Positions 15,709 through 25,120 of a DNA stretch of 64,000 bases are shown here, piece after piece. Source of the DNA: Paraburkholderia fungorum (lineage in GTDB: Bacteria > Pseudomonadota > Gammaproteobacteria > Burkholderiales > Burkholderiaceae); NCBI RefSeq assembly GCF_003610895.1, contig NZ_MCAS01000012.1, forward strand, positions 267,045-331,044, given 5' to 3'. A program made the position numbers and the translations under genes. The notes beneath the pieces are model-generated. The model searched no databases and was not told the origin of the DNA. It saw nothing but the letters and a program-made list of their open reading frames with translations. Within the stretch, counting starts at the first letter, position 1; every line of letters begins with the position of its first letter.

Positions 15709-16922
15709 TCGGTTTCACCCGGCACCAGCGGGAAGCGGATTTCGAACGTGGTTCCAACGCCTTCGTGCGACGAAAAATCGATGTGAGCGTTCAGCAGGTG
15801 GCAAAGCTCCTTGACGATTGCGAGGCCGAGACCCGTGCCAGGAATATCGGCGCCCGCCGCGCGTTCGAATTCGTCGAATACCCGGTGCGCGTCCGAAGCT
15901 GCAATGCCCACACCGGTATCCGATACGCGAATCAACCAGTGTTCCGCGCCGGCCTTTGCGAAGGTCAATTCGATCTCGCCGGACTTTGTGTACTTGGTCG
16001 CGTTGGAAAGCAGATTGACGGCAATCTGCTTAAGCTTGAGACGATTGGACGTGGCCTCGGTTAGCGCCGGGTCGAAGGTCGTGTGCAGCTTGAGGCCCTT
16101 GGCCTCGATTGCCGGGCGCGAAGAAGCGACGAGTTCGTCATAAAGCCCGCGCAGCTCGACCTGCTCGCTCGCAAGTGGCGTGTCGTCGCCGAGCACCACG
16201 GAGTACTCGACCATCTGGTCGACGAGTTGCTTCATGTCCGCGGCTTGCCGGTTGGCCAACGCCAACGCTGTATCCGCCTTTGCGGGCCCCCGTGCGATCA
16301 GTTGCAGCGCGATCGAAAACGCGTTCAGAAAATTGCGCAGATCGTGGACCACGCTGCGGGTGATCTGCATGCGTGATTCGTAAAGATCGCCGACCAGCCG
16401 CTGCTTGAGCGTCAGCTCGTGATTGACGCGTTCGAGCCTGCCGGTGTACTCGTCGATCTTGCGGTCCCGTTCGCTGACCGCCTCCTTGATCGACGTGAGC
16501 GTCACCATACTGAAGGTTTCGGCAACCATGCGCCGCGCCCGGCTTTCGTGGCGGCGCGTGAAGGTGCTGTCCTGGTTGGCGAATTCTTCCAGCGCGTCGT
16601 CGAGCACCAGGTGAAACAGATCGAGTTCGCGCACCAGTTCCTCGATCCGATAGCCCTGACGCCAGCGCACCATGCCGTGCTTTTTCGCATTGCGTTCGAG
16701 CACCGGTTCGACGCGCTCGAGATCCTCGACGTCGAGCGCGCGGCATAGCCCTTCAAGAATTTCGGGCAGGTGATCGGCGAGTTGCTGATACGTGAGCTTG
16801 TCCGCTTCGACGAGGTCGGTGTCGCCGAAAACGCTTTTCATCCATTGCTCGGTCAGACGGATTCGCTGGTCACGAATGAAATCGGCAAATTTGCGCAGCG
16901 GGCTGAGACGTGTGTCGGTCAT
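15705..16922 (-). CDS. Soluble sensor histidine kinase with RsbRD-like N-terminal domain
   Basis: A 405-residue kinase without transmembrane segments. Residues 10-150 are helical and look like the RsbRD/globin-like N-domain seen in stress sensors (FADFIRDQRIRLTEQWM, W-R-Q-G-Y). A coiled coil (about 147-185) follows, then the H-box RSVVHDLRNFLNAF with His193, the N-box NLLSNATKY, SDTGVGI and PGTGLGLAIVKE. The HDLRN form is typical of the HisKA_3/HWE-like borderline groups. No response regulator lies next to it, so the partner is encoded elsewhere. It is co-translated with the GNAT gene. Confidence 0.8.
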   Translation of the reverse strand: MTDTRLSPLRKFADFIRDQRIRLTEQWMKSVFGDTDLVEADKLTYQQLADHLPEILEGLCRALDVEDLERVEPVLERNAKKHGMVRWRQGYRIEELVRELDLFHLVLDDALEEFANQDSTFTRRHESRARRMVAETFSMVTLTSIKEAVSERDRKIDEYTGRLERVNHELTLKQRLVGDLYESRMQITRSVVHDLRNFLNAFSIALQLIARGPAKADTALALANRQAADMKQLVDQMVEYSVVLGDDTPLASEQVELRGLYDELVASSRPAIEAKGLKLHTTFDPALTEATSNRLKLKQIAVNLLSNATKYTKSGEIELTFAKAGAEHWLIRVSDTGVGIAASDAHRVFDEFERAAGADIPGTGLGLAIVKELCHLLNAHIDFSSHEGVGTTFEIRFPLVPGETE

Positions 16923-17047
16923 ATTGGGTACATCGGGCTGAGGTTTTCAACTTATTATCGCCGCAATTTTTGATGGTGGAACATCTCTTGCAGAACCTTG
17001 GCCAGATGAAGATAGGCTTTGACGCGACAACCCCCCGATACTGCGAT

Positions 17048-18367
17048 TCAAACGGCCCCGTGCCCAGCAATCTTTTCCGTTCGGACGCGTGGAAGCAAGG
17101 GCAATGGTTCGACCTTACCGACCACGAACAGATACGAGAGGGCGCCGACCACGCATAGCGAGCCCGCAACCATCAGCGGAATCACAAACGAACCTTTGGT
17201 GATCGCCAGCATGACACCGGTAAACGTGGTGATGAAAATACCGGCGAGATTTCCCGCAAAGTTCTGAATGCCGCCGAGAGACGCCACATGAGCCGGTGTC
17301 GGCGCCACTTCGCCCACCAGAGTCCAGACATTGGCGCCGGCGAACGACAAACTCGCATAGGCGAGGGCGAACAGCGCGAGGCATGCCCACGTGCTTTGGA
17401 CGAACGCCGAGAGTGCGATCGACGACGAAAGCAGCATGCCGATCACAAGGCATGTCTTGCGCGCCGCGGTGGCGCTCCAGCCCCGTTTGAACAGGCCGTC
17501 CGAGACGAGGCCGCCAAGCCAGCCGCCGGGAATGGCCAGCAGCGCCGGCAGCATGCCCCACGTGCCGAGCGACGCGAGCGAAAATCCGCGCGACTGCAGC
17601 AGATAACTCGGGAACCACGTGATGAAAAAGTAAATCGCGAAGTTCAGGCAGAACAGCCCGATCATCATGCCCCACACCGTGCGGTAACGAAACAGATCGA
17701 GCCACGACACGGTGCCGGCGCTTCCGGTGGTGCCGGTGGTGACCGCTGCGGGCGCGGCACGCTGCGCCAGCAAGGCGTCGACGGCCGCGGGTGCAATCGC
17801 CCGGTAGCGCTCAGGGTCACGATAGATGAACCACCACGCGAGCGCCCACACAACACCGAGGCCACCGGTTATCGCGAACGAACCGCGCCAGCCGACGATA
17901 GAAATCAACCACGCGACCAAAGGCAGCGAAAGCGCCGATCCGACGCGTGAGCCGCTGTCGAAAATACTGCTCGCGAGGCCGCGCTCGCTGCGCGGAAACC
18001 AGTTGAACGCGACTTTGGCGAACGACGGAATCGCCGCCGCTTCACCCACGCCGAGCATCAGCCGTACACCCACGAGTTGCGCGAGGCCGCGTGCCGCGCC
18101 GGTCGCGATCGTGAAGGCCGACCACCAGCCCACCGCGAGCGCGAGGCTCACGCGCACGCCGACCTTGTCGATGAACCAGCCGGCCGGCAGTTGCAGGAAT
18201 GCGTAGGTCCAGAAGAACGCACTGAGCACGAGCCCCATGCCGACAGCGTTCAGACCCAGCTCCGCCCGAATGCTCGGTGCGGCGATCGCCAGGTTGGCCC
18301 GATCGACGAAGTTGATGACGTTGGCGAGGAAACACATGAAGATCATGGTCCATCGGATGCGCGGCAT
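17048..18367 (-). CDS. MFS transporter, anion:cation symporter family (hexuronate/galactonate type)
   Basis: A 439-residue, 12-helix carrier of the ACS family. The N-terminal NFVDRANLAIAAPSI, GWFIDKVGVR loop and RLMLGVGEAAAIPSFAK motifs match ExuT/GudP/DgoT-like proteins, with the usual central cytoplasmic loop around 185-225. The gene lies directly downstream of uxuA on the same strand and under a UxuR-like regulator, so uptake of a hexuronate or aldonate such as mannonate, glucuronate or galactonate is inferred. GGAG sits 6 bp before the start. Confidence 0.85.
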   Translation of the reverse strand: MPRIRWTMIFMCFLANVINFVDRANLAIAAPSIRAELGLNAVGMGLVLSAFFWTYAFLQLPAGWFIDKVGVRVSLALAVGWWSAFTIATGAARGLAQLVGVRLMLGVGEAAAIPSFAKVAFNWFPRSERGLASSIFDSGSRVGSALSLPLVAWLISIVGWRGSFAITGGLGVVWALAWWFIYRDPERYRAIAPAAVDALLAQRAAPAAVTTGTTGSAGTVSWLDLFRYRTVWGMMIGLFCLNFAIYFFITWFPSYLLQSRGFSLASLGTWGMLPALLAIPGGWLGGLVSDGLFKRGWSATAARKTCLVIGMLLSSSIALSAFVQSTWACLALFALAYASLSFAGANVWTLVGEVAPTPAHVASLGGIQNFAGNLAGIFITTFTGVMLAITKGSFVIPLMVAGSLCVVGALSYLFVVGKVEPLPLLPRVRTEKIAGHGAV

Positions 18368-18397
18368 GGAAGTCTCCGTCCGGATTGTGGTTATGAC

Positions 18398-18425
18398 GGC
18401 GCCGGCCGGGCAATCCGGCGGCGCC
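18398..18425. other. GC-rich hairpin between uxuA and the carrier gene
   Basis: GGCGCCG / CGGCGCC arms with further CCGG pairing inside the loop. It is followed by a T run only on the plus strand. On the mRNA of the uxuA operon it would be an intercistronic stem that could tune downstream expression or stability. Confidence 0.55.
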
Positions 18426-18450
18426 TTTTTCTGAGCGTTTTATTCGGGCT

Positions 18451-19491
18451 TCAGGACAGCTTGTCCATCGCTTCCCACAAGCCGTTGATGTAGACGGCGC
18501 CGAGCGCCCGGTCGTACAAACCATAGCCGGGCTTGCCGGTTTCACCCCAGATCATGCGGCCATGATCCGGACGGAAATAACCGGTAAATCCGGTGTCGTG
18601 ATAGGCCTTCACGATCGCGGCGATATCCAGCGAACCGCAACTGGACAGATGGGCCGATTCTTCGAAATCGCCCTCTGGCGTGATCTTTACATTGCGGATG
18701 TGCGCGAAGTGAATGCGCCCCATGCCGCCGAATTCGCGTACGAGTGCTTCCACGTTGTTCTGGGGTCCGGCGCCGAGCGAGCCGGAACACAGCGTCAGGC
18801 CGTTCGCGGGCGAGTCCACGATCCTGACGATGCGCGCAAGGTCGTCGCGATTCTTCACGATACGTGGCAGTCCGAAGATAGGGCGCGGCGGGTCGTCGGG
18901 ATGAATGGCCATCTTCATGCCGCAGGCTTCGGCAACGGGAATGATCGCTTTCAGGAAATATTCCAGATGCTGCCAAAGCTTTGTTTCGTCGACCTCGCGG
19001 TACTCGGCGAGCAGGGCCTGCAATTGGCCGGGCTTGTAGCTTGAATCCCAGCCGGGCAGCGCAATGCCGTTGTTCGGGTCGATCTCTTCGATTTCTTTCG
19101 TGCTGAAGGCGAGGCACGTCGAACCGTCTTCGAGCGTTTTTGCCAGTTCCGTGCGGGTCCAGTCGAACACCGGCATGAAGTTGTAGCAGATCACCTTGAT
19201 GCCGGCTGCCGCGAGGTTCCGGATGGTGTCCTGATAGTTGGCGATGAGACGATCACGCCCGGGCTTGCCGAGCTTGATGTCTTCATGCACGGGCACCGAT
19301 TCGACGACTTCGAAGCGAAGACCGGCCGCTTCGATCGTCGACTTCAGCGCGGCGATCTTATGAGCGGGCCACACCTCGCCCACGGGCTCGTCGTAAATGG
19401 CGGACACGATATCCGTCATGCCGGGAATCTGGCGAATGTACTGCAGGCTGACGGGATCGGACTCGCCGTACCACCGGAAAGACATCTTCAC
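18451..19491 (-). CDS. uxuA: Mannonate dehydratase
   Basis: A 346-residue enzyme that converts D-mannonate to 2-keto-3-deoxygluconate in glucuronate breakdown. The N-terminal [47 protein letters not shown] and [12 protein letters not shown] motifs match UxuA, including the His/Asp/Cys metal ligands. The best start is GTG at 19491 (AAAGGAG about 7 bp upstream); an ATG lies two codons later. It is first in an operon with the MFS carrier and divergent from the GntR gene. Operators with TGGTNNACCA lie just upstream. uxuB and uxaC are not in this window, so the rest of the route must be elsewhere. Confidence 0.92.
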   Translation of the reverse strand: MKMSFRWYGESDPVSLQYIRQIPGMTDIVSAIYDEPVGEVWPAHKIAALKSTIEAAGLRFEVVESVPVHEDIKLGKPGRDRLIANYQDTIRNLAAAGIKVICYNFMPVFDWTRTELAKTLEDGSTCLAFSTKEIEEIDPNNGIALPGWDSSYKPGQLQALLAEYREVDETKLWQHLEYFLKAIIPVAEACGMKMAIHPDDPPRPIFGLPRIVKNRDDLARIVRIVDSPANGLTLCSGSLGAGPQNNVEALVREFGGMGRIHFAHIRNVKITPEGDFEESAHLSSCGSLDIAAIVKAYHDTGFTGYFRPDHGRMIWGETGKPGYGLYDRALGAVYINGLWEAMDKLS

Positions 19492-19571
19492 GACTTCACT
19501 CCTTTGATTGGCTGCACAAGCCTTGCTGGTTGGAGACGGGAACGCGTTGTTCGGTCTCCCGATTCAGCCGG

Positions 19572-19591
19572 ATTATGATTGGTTGACCAAT
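19572..19591 (-). promoter_or_regulatory. UxuR-type operator next to the uxuA promoter
   Basis: ATTGGTTGACCAAT (19578-19591) is a near-perfect palindrome matching the UxuR/ExuR consensus TTGGTNNACCAA. It abuts CATAAT (minus strand, 19572-19577), a likely -10 box for uxuA, so binding would block transcription. Confidence 0.75.
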
Positions 19592-19603
19592 TTGCCACGA
19601 TAG

Positions 19604-19613
19604 TGGTTTACCA
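19604..19613. promoter_or_regulatory. Second TGGTNNACCA operator
   Basis: TGGTTTACCA, 26 bp from the first site measured between the TGGT starts, lies in the divergent uxuA/regulator region. Confidence 0.65.
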
Positions 19614-19700
19614 GTCCATGCCTGCGCGGAGTCTTTGGTGCAGGCGATGAGCGAGCGGATGACGGCGGTTCGAGTGACGCGAAAGCTGCCGCTGCGCGAA

Positions 19701-19714
19701 ATTGGTGTACCATT
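19701..19714. promoter_or_regulatory. Third UxuR-type operator, near the regulator gene
   Basis: ATTGGTGTACCATT, 31 bp before the regulator start. It is placed to allow autoregulation. Confidence 0.7.
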
Positions 19715-19744
19715 TTCAGGCGAGGGCCGAAGGGGGCGCCTCGC

Positions 19745-20497
19745 ATGTCTATCCGCGAGCACTTGATGACCGATCTCCTCACCCAGCCATTCGCCCAACG
19801 GCAAGACGCAGAAGCCGCGGACCGTTCCTATATCGGCCTCGCGAAACAGATTCACGCATTGATCGCCGGCTCCGGAGATTTCGAAGCGGGTTCCAGATTG
19901 CCGTCGGAGCGCACCCTGGCCGACCGCTTCGGCGTGAGCCGCACGCAGGTTCGCGAGGCGATCATTGCGCTGGAGGTGCAGGGCGTGGTTGAAGTGCGTG
20001 GCGGCTCGGGCATCTATGTGTCGGCGGGCATCGGCGCCAAACCGGTGACCTTCGAGTTGCCACGCGGCCCTGGTCCGATCGAAACGTTGCGCGCACGCGC
20101 GTTGATTGAGTCCGAGGTGGCGGCGCTGGCGGCGAGCGAGCGCAAGGACAGCGACCTCGACCGGATCTTCTCCGCGCTCACCACGATGCGCGAGCAGATG
20201 CATGACAAGCAGGCAAACGACGCGGCGGATCGTCAGTTTCACATGCGTATTGCCGAAGCCACCGGTAATACGGTCTTGTTGCACATGGTCACCGCGATGT
20301 GGGACTGTGCGCGAAGCGATCCGCTATGGGCCAAGATCGAGGAGCACTTCCATACGCCGGCGATGCGGGCGGCGTCACAGGAAGATCATCAGCGTATCTT
20401 CGCTGCCATCATGAGCCGCGATCCGGCCGCGGCGCGAGATGCGATGCAGGCGCATCTGTCCCGTGTGGCGGGCGAGTTTACTCAGGCCTGGCGATAG
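19745..20497 (+). CDS. uxuR: GntR/FadR-family regulator of the uxu genes
   Basis: A 250-residue regulator. The N-terminal winged helix (about 30-95) has GSRLPSERTLADRFGVSRTQVREAI and a VRGGSGIYV wing, typical of the FadR subfamily. The C-terminal FCD ligand domain (about 105-235) carries the expected metal-site Asp/His set (RQFHMRIA, HF, EDHQRI). It is divergent from uxuA, with three TGGTNNACCA sites between them, so it is most likely the local hexuronate-responsive repressor. An alternative start at 19766 would drop seven residues. Confidence 0.85.
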   Translation: MSIREHLMTDLLTQPFAQRQDAEAADRSYIGLAKQIHALIAGSGDFEAGSRLPSERTLADRFGVSRTQVREAIIALEVQGVVEVRGGSGIYVSAGIGAKPVTFELPRGPGPIETLRARALIESEVAALAASERKDSDLDRIFSALTTMREQMHDKQANDAADRQFHMRIAEATGNTVLLHMVTAMWDCARSDPLWAKIEEHFHTPAMRAASQEDHQRIFAAIMSRDPAAARDAMQAHLSRVAGEFTQAWR

Positions 20498-20968
20498 CGC
20501 GCTGTAATGGGCGGCGTAACGCGCGCCGTAAAGCGTAGCGCAATGCGCACCGTAACGCCGGGTTTCACGGCCACGCGGCCAACATGGCCCGCTTGTGTAC
20601 TTTTGGCGCCACGTCATTTTATTTTTTGACGCGCTATTTATTTTCGATGTCATATCATCGCGCTGTTCTATTTCGACAGCGCTCGCAAGACGCGCTCGCG
20701 TAACCCGATTGAAAACGATTGAAAACCACACTGTAGTCAGTAAGCGCAATTGGCAAGTCATTGCAATGCGCCACACGCAATAATCAGCAAACGATATTGA
20801 ATGTTTCCGCAACCCGCATGGCACCGGCGTGCCAGTGCGTTGCCTGTCCGTTCGCGCGTCCCGCTGGTGATCCGCTGTTGATCCGTTGGTGATCAGCATG
20901 CTCGCGAGCGGTATCGAATGCACATCATTGATTACATCCATCACCGCTTAATCACGGAGCCAACAAGT
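20498..20968. other. Intergenic region before the porin gene
   Basis: About 470 bp. It contains an AT-rich patch at 20610-20660 and short direct repeats TGATCCGYTG near 20868-20890. No gene is supported. The porin promoter is probably within the last 250 bp. Confidence 0.4.
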
Positions 20969-22129
20969 ATGAAAAAGTCTTTACTCGTGGTCGCGCTTTC
21001 GGGCGCCTTTGCTATTTCGGCGCATGCGCAAAGCAGCGTGACGCTCTATGGCCTTATCGATGCGGGATTGATCTACACGAATAATCAGGGCGGACATAGC
21101 AACTGGCAGGAAGTGACCAGTTCGACGCAGAACACGGTTTTCGGCCTCAAGGGTTCGGAGGATCTTGGTGGCGGCTTGCACGCGGTCTTCAAACTGGAGC
21201 AAGGCTTTCTCCTGAATAACGGCGCACAGGCTTTCTCCGGTGATGGTTTCGGTTCTCAGGCATGGGTCGGTTTGCAGAGCGATCCGTACGGCACCCTCAC
21301 GTTCGGCCGCCAGTTTGACGTGATGAACGATCTTGTCGGACCGCTCACGGCGGAGTTCAACACGTGGGGCGGCAACATGGCCGCGCATCCGTTCGAAAAC
21401 GACAACCTGGCCGGCAATTCGGTCGTTCTCAACAATACGGTCAAGTACACGAGCCCGACGTATCGCGGCGTCACCTTCGAAACGATGTATGCCTTCAGCA
21501 ACAAGGCGGGCAGCTTCGCGAACAACCGCTCATACGGCTTCGGCGTTTCCTATACCCAGGGACCTGTCAATCTCGCCGCCGGATACCTGCAATTCAATAA
21601 CGCCGGCAGCGCGGGCGGTGCCGCCACCACGGGCGACACCAGCGCGAACTTCCTCGCGCAACGTCAGCGTATCTGGTCGCTGGGCGGTAACTACACGTTC
21701 GGTCCGGCGACTGTTGGCCTCGTCTGGAGCCATACGCAACTGGACAACGCCTCGGGTGTCTTCTCGTTCGGAACCGGCACTTACCTCGGTGCGAACGACG
21801 CTTCCGCCGGAAGCCTGAGCGGCTCGCTGCGCCTCGACAACTACGAGGCGAACGTCAAATACGCGCTGACCCCCGCGTTGAGCGTATCGGGCGCTTACAC
21901 CTATACGCGTGGCGCCTATAACGGCTCGTCGCCGGGATGGAATACGGCGATGCTCCAGACCGATTACGCGATCAGCAAGCGCACCGACTTCTACCTGGAA
22001 GGCGTCTATCAGAACGTGCACGGGGCGCCTGCGGACTCCGTGCTCTCGCATGCAATGATCAACACGCTCTCGCCTTCGGCGTCGAACTCGCAGGTAGCGG
22101 TCACGGTAGGGATGCGGCACGCATTCTGA
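20969..22129 (+). CDS. Gram-negative outer-membrane porin
   Basis: A 386-residue Burkholderia-type porin (OmpC-like, 16 strands, trimer expected). The signal peptide MKKSLLVVALSGAFAISAHA is followed by QSSVTLYGLIDAGL, the conserved first strand. Later motifs are GLKGSEDLGGGL, FGRQFDV and the C-terminal GMRHAF ending in Phe for BAM recognition. The start at 20969 fits the signal peptide; the frame is open 17 codons further up. It follows uxuR on the same strand after 470 bp and may admit the sugar acids used by the uxu genes (inferred). Confidence 0.92.
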   Translation: MKKSLLVVALSGAFAISAHAQSSVTLYGLIDAGLIYTNNQGGHSNWQEVTSSTQNTVFGLKGSEDLGGGLHAVFKLEQGFLLNNGAQAFSGDGFGSQAWVGLQSDPYGTLTFGRQFDVMNDLVGPLTAEFNTWGGNMAAHPFENDNLAGNSVVLNNTVKYTSPTYRGVTFETMYAFSNKAGSFANNRSYGFGVSYTQGPVNLAAGYLQFNNAGSAGGAATTGDTSANFLAQRQRIWSLGGNYTFGPATVGLVWSHTQLDNASGVFSFGTGTYLGANDASAGSLSGSLRLDNYEANVKYALTPALSVSGAYTYTRGAYNGSSPGWNTAMLQTDYAISKRTDFYLEGVYQNVHGAPADSVLSHAMINTLSPSASNSQVAVTVGMRHAF

Positions 22130-22165
22130 TCGGGCTCGCCGGGTTCGCGTTGCGTAGCGCTTCAC

Positions 22166-22197
22166 GACGGATGCCTGCAGGTTGAGGGGCATCCGTC
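22166..22197. terminator. Hairpin between convergent porin and LysR genes
   Basis: GACGGATGCC and GGCATCCGTC form a 10-bp perfect stem with a 12-nt loop. There is no T run, so it is a weak or Rho-assisted bidirectional terminator at best. Confidence 0.55.
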
Positions 22198-22213
22198 ATC
22201 GTCGGCTTGGCGT

Positions 22214-23113
22214 TTATTCGCCTGCCTTCAGGAAGTCGATAAAGACGCGCAACGGCGCGGGCAAATGACGGCGGCCCGGATAGTAAAGAAACGGCCCGGA
22301 AAAACGCTGCCACCATGGTTCGAGGATCGGCTCGAGGGCGCCGCTGTCGAGATGCGGGCGCAGCATGTCCTCGAAAAGATGAATCACCCCCACGCCCGCG
22401 ACGGCGGTACTGACCGCAAGGTCGATCGCCGCGCCGGGTCTCACGAGAAGCGGTCCCGACGGATTCAGCTGGACCACTTCTCCATCGCGCTCGAAATACC
22501 AGGTTGGCGTCGCGCCGCCGGCAAACTGGCCACGCAAGCACGCATGAGCGAGCAGGTCGCGTGGATGTTCAGGTCTGCCGTGCATGTCGAGATAGTCCGG
22601 TGCTGCAGCCGTAGCAAAACGCTGCGTACGTGGTCCGATTGGCATCGCGATCATGTCCTGTTCGAGCCGCTCGTCATAGCGAATGCCCGCGTCGCAGCCG
22701 ATCGACAGCACGTCGACGAAGCCGTCCTCCACCACAACCTCCACGCGTATGTCAGGATAGGTTTTCAGGAACCGGGGGATGACACCCGGCAGCACGATGC
22801 GCGCGGCGCTCGACGGAACGTTGAGTTTGAGTGTGCCGCTTGGTTTGTCCCTGAACCGGTTCAGAACGTCCAGCGCGGCTTCCATCTCGCTGAACAATGG
22901 CGTCAGCTTTTCGAGCAGGCGCAATCCCGCTTCAGTTGGGGCGACGCTGCGCGTGGTCCGGTTGAGCAGGCGCATACCGAGCTTCGCTTCGAGACGACGC
23001 ACGGCAATGCTCAGACTGGACGCGGAGACGCCGCTGGTGCGCGCGGCGTCGCGAAAGCCGCCGGCGCGGGCCACCGAGGCAAATGCGGCAAGGTCGTTGA
23101 ATTCCATGGTCAT
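22214..23113 (-). CDS. LysR-family transcriptional regulator
   Basis: A 299-residue regulator. The winged helix-turn-helix (residues 4-62) has FASVARAGGFRDAARTSGVSAS shown as FASVARAGGF and ASSLSIAVRRLEAKLG, typical of the CrgA-like LysR subgroup. The effector domain covers 90-295. It is divergent from the aldo/keto reductase at 23214 with only 100 bp between, so it probably controls that gene. A start two codons later at 23107 is equally possible. Confidence 0.88.
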   Translation of the reverse strand: MTMEFNDLAAFASVARAGGFRDAARTSGVSASSLSIAVRRLEAKLGMRLLNRTTRSVAPTEAGLRLLEKLTPLFSEMEAALDVLNRFRDKPSGTLKLNVPSSAARIVLPGVIPRFLKTYPDIRVEVVVEDGFVDVLSIGCDAGIRYDERLEQDMIAMPIGPRTQRFATAAAPDYLDMHGRPEHPRDLLAHACLRGQFAGGATPTWYFERDGEVVQLNPSGPLLVRPGAAIDLAVSTAVAGVGVIHLFEDMLRPHLDSGALEPILEPWWQRFSGPFLYYPGRRHLPAPLRVFIDFLKAGE

Positions 23114-23213
23114 TGTTCAAAATGTTTAACAACCTGTGCAATCTAGACCGGATTATCGAACAGTGCAATCGCCGCCATACTGCCGCTCAACCCCTCACAT
23201 CAAGGAGCGCACC

Positions 23214-24095
23214 ATGTCGAACTTCACCACCGTGGACACATTTCCGCTGGCTGGCCAACTCGTGCAACGCATGGGCTATGGCGCCATGCAACTGGCCGGC
23301 CCAGGCGTATTCGGGCCGCCGAAAGATCATGACGCTGCAATCGCCGTACTACGCGAAGCGGTGGCCTCGGGTGTCAATCACATCGATACGAGCGACTTCT
23401 ACGGGCCCCACATCACCAACCAGCTGATTCAGGAAGCGCTGCATCCTTATCCGGATGACCTCGTGATCGTCACCAAGGTCGGCGCGGTCCGTGACAAAGA
23501 CGGCGCGTGGCTGCCGGCGTTCGAGCCGGAAGATATCGAGCGTGGCGTTCACGACAACCTGCGTAATCTTGGCGTCGACGCGCTCGACGTCGTCAACATG
23601 CGAATCATGGGCGACGTGCACGCACCCGCTGAAGGGTCGATTGAAAAGCAGGTCGTGGCGCTTGCCGAACTGCAACAGCGAGGGCTGGTTCGCCACATTG
23701 GTTTGAGCAACGTGACGGCGGCGCAGGTGGCCGAAGCCCAGGGCATCGCGAAGATCGTTTGCGTGCAGAATCACTACAACCTGGTTCACCGGGCAGACGA
23801 TGCGCTCGTCGATGAACTGGCGCGGCAGGGCATTGCTTACGTACCGTTCTTCCCGCTTGGCGGATTCACGCCGATCCAGTCGTCGGCGTTGTCCAAGGTC
23901 GCGCAAACAATCGGCGCGACGCCGATGCAGGTTGCGCTCGCCTGGCTGCTCAAGCGCGCGCCTAACATTCTGCTGATTCCGGGCACTTCGTCGCTTGGGC
24001 ATCTGCGTGAAAACATGCAGGCAGCGCGCTTGAACCTGACTGACGAGGTGCGCGCTGAACTGGATGCGATCGGCGCGGGGAATGGGCAAGCCTGA
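23214..24095 (+). CDS. Aldo/keto reductase
   Basis: A 293-residue NADPH-dependent oxidoreductase of the AKR superfamily (YdbC-like plan). The catalytic Asp58 and Tyr63 lie in HIDTSDFYGPH, the Lys in VTKVG, and the NADP-binding end is LLIPGTSSLGHLREN. AAGGAG lies 8 bp before the start; an upstream ATG at 23136 is not supported. The substrate is unknown. Divergent pairing with a LysR gene suggests induction by a substrate such as an aldehyde or quinone. Confidence 0.88.
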   Translation: MSNFTTVDTFPLAGQLVQRMGYGAMQLAGPGVFGPPKDHDAAIAVLREAVASGVNHIDTSDFYGPHITNQLIQEALHPYPDDLVIVTKVGAVRDKDGAWLPAFEPEDIERGVHDNLRNLGVDALDVVNMRIMGDVHAPAEGSIEKQVVALAELQQRGLVRHIGLSNVTAAQVAEAQGIAKIVCVQNHYNLVHRADDALVDELARQGIAYVPFFPLGGFTPIQSSALSKVAQTIGATPMQVALAWLLKRAPNILLIPGTSSLGHLRENMQAARLNLTDEVRAELDAIGAGNGQA

Positions 24096-24135
24096 TCGCA
24101 TTGAGTGGATTGCATCTGCGGATTCTCACGCGTTG

Positions 24136-25035
24136 TTACGTCGCTACCGAGTTCGTGATGCAATCCCGCAGCCACTGATGTGCCGGGTCGCGATGAGCGC
24201 GTTCGTGCCAGAGCATCGCCATTTCGTAACCCGGCACGTCGACCGGCGCGTCGACAACCCTGACCGCGCTATTGCCGCGCGCGAGGCGCGCGGGCAGCAT
24301 CGCGACGAGGTCGGTGTTCGCGAGAACCGACATCATGAACAAAAAGTGCGGGACCGACAGTACAACCCTGCGCGCGAGACCCACCTGCGCCAGCGCCTCA
24401 TCCGTGACGCCGCTAAATCCGCCGCCGTCCGGTGACACGATCACGTGCTCCAGTTTGCAGAACTGCGCCAGCGTCGGCCGTCGCTTCAGGCGCGGGTGAT
24501 TCGCGCGGCCTGCCAGCACATACCGCTCCTTGAAAAGCACCCGCCGGCGCAATCCGGGCGGCGCGCCTTCGCTGGTGTGGAAGGCCAGATCGATATCGCC
24601 CTGTTCCGCCTGCTTCGCGATGCGGGGTGGAGCAGCTTCGACGATCGCGAGCCGGGTGCCGGGCGCTGTCGCGCGCAAGCCGGCGAGCATGGGCAGCAGG
24701 ATCGTCGATTCGGCGTAGTCGGTAGCGGCCACGCGCCACGTATGGTTCGCTTCGGCCGGATTGAATGGGCTGGCCGGCGCCACCGCGTGCTCGAGGGCAT
24801 CGAGCGCCTCGCGCAATGGTTCGCGCAATTCCTCCGCCCTCGCGGTAGGGCGCATGCCGCGTGGTCCCGGCAGCAGCAAGGGGTCGCCAAAGATATCGCG
24901 CAGCTTGGCGAGATGCACGCTCACCGAGGGTTGAGAGAAGTTCAGGCGTTCCGCCGCACGGGTCACGTTATGTTCCGATAGCAGAACATCGAGTGTGACC
25001 AGCAGGTTGAGGTCCAGTCTTCTGAGATTATTCAT
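24136..25035 (-). CDS. LysR-family transcriptional regulator
   Basis: A 299-residue regulator with the helix-turn-helix VLLSEHNVTRAAERLNFSQP region and VSVHLAKLRDIFGDPLLLPG, as in NodD/NahR-type LysR proteins. The effector domain follows from about 92. I prefer the ATG at 25035; the ATG at 25050 would place the start inside the palindrome at 25049-25072. It is divergent from the quinone oxidoreductase gene at 25121, its probable target. Confidence 0.88.
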   Translation of the reverse strand: MNNLRRLDLNLLVTLDVLLSEHNVTRAAERLNFSQPSVSVHLAKLRDIFGDPLLLPGPRGMRPTARAEELREPLREALDALEHAVAPASPFNPAEANHTWRVAATDYAESTILLPMLAGLRATAPGTRLAIVEAAPPRIAKQAEQGDIDLAFHTSEGAPPGLRRRVLFKERYVLAGRANHPRLKRRPTLAQFCKLEHVIVSPDGGGFSGVTDEALAQVGLARRVVLSVPHFLFMMSVLANTDLVAMLPARLARGNSAVRVVDAPVDVPGYEMAMLWHERAHRDPAHQWLRDCITNSVAT

Positions 25036-25048
25036 GGCTATACCTGAC

Positions 25049-25072
25049 ATATTGGTAATTCATTTCCAATAT
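25049..25072. promoter_or_regulatory. Palindromic LysR operator candidate
   Basis: ATATTGG and CCAATAT are 7-bp inverted arms spaced by 10 bp, centred between the LysR and quinone oxidoreductase genes. The size and T-rich/A-rich form match LysR binding sites. Confidence 0.6.
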
Positions 25073-25120
25073 ACCGGATAGAGACCTATCGTATCCCTTT
25101 CTGGCAATGGAGCTCAGGTC

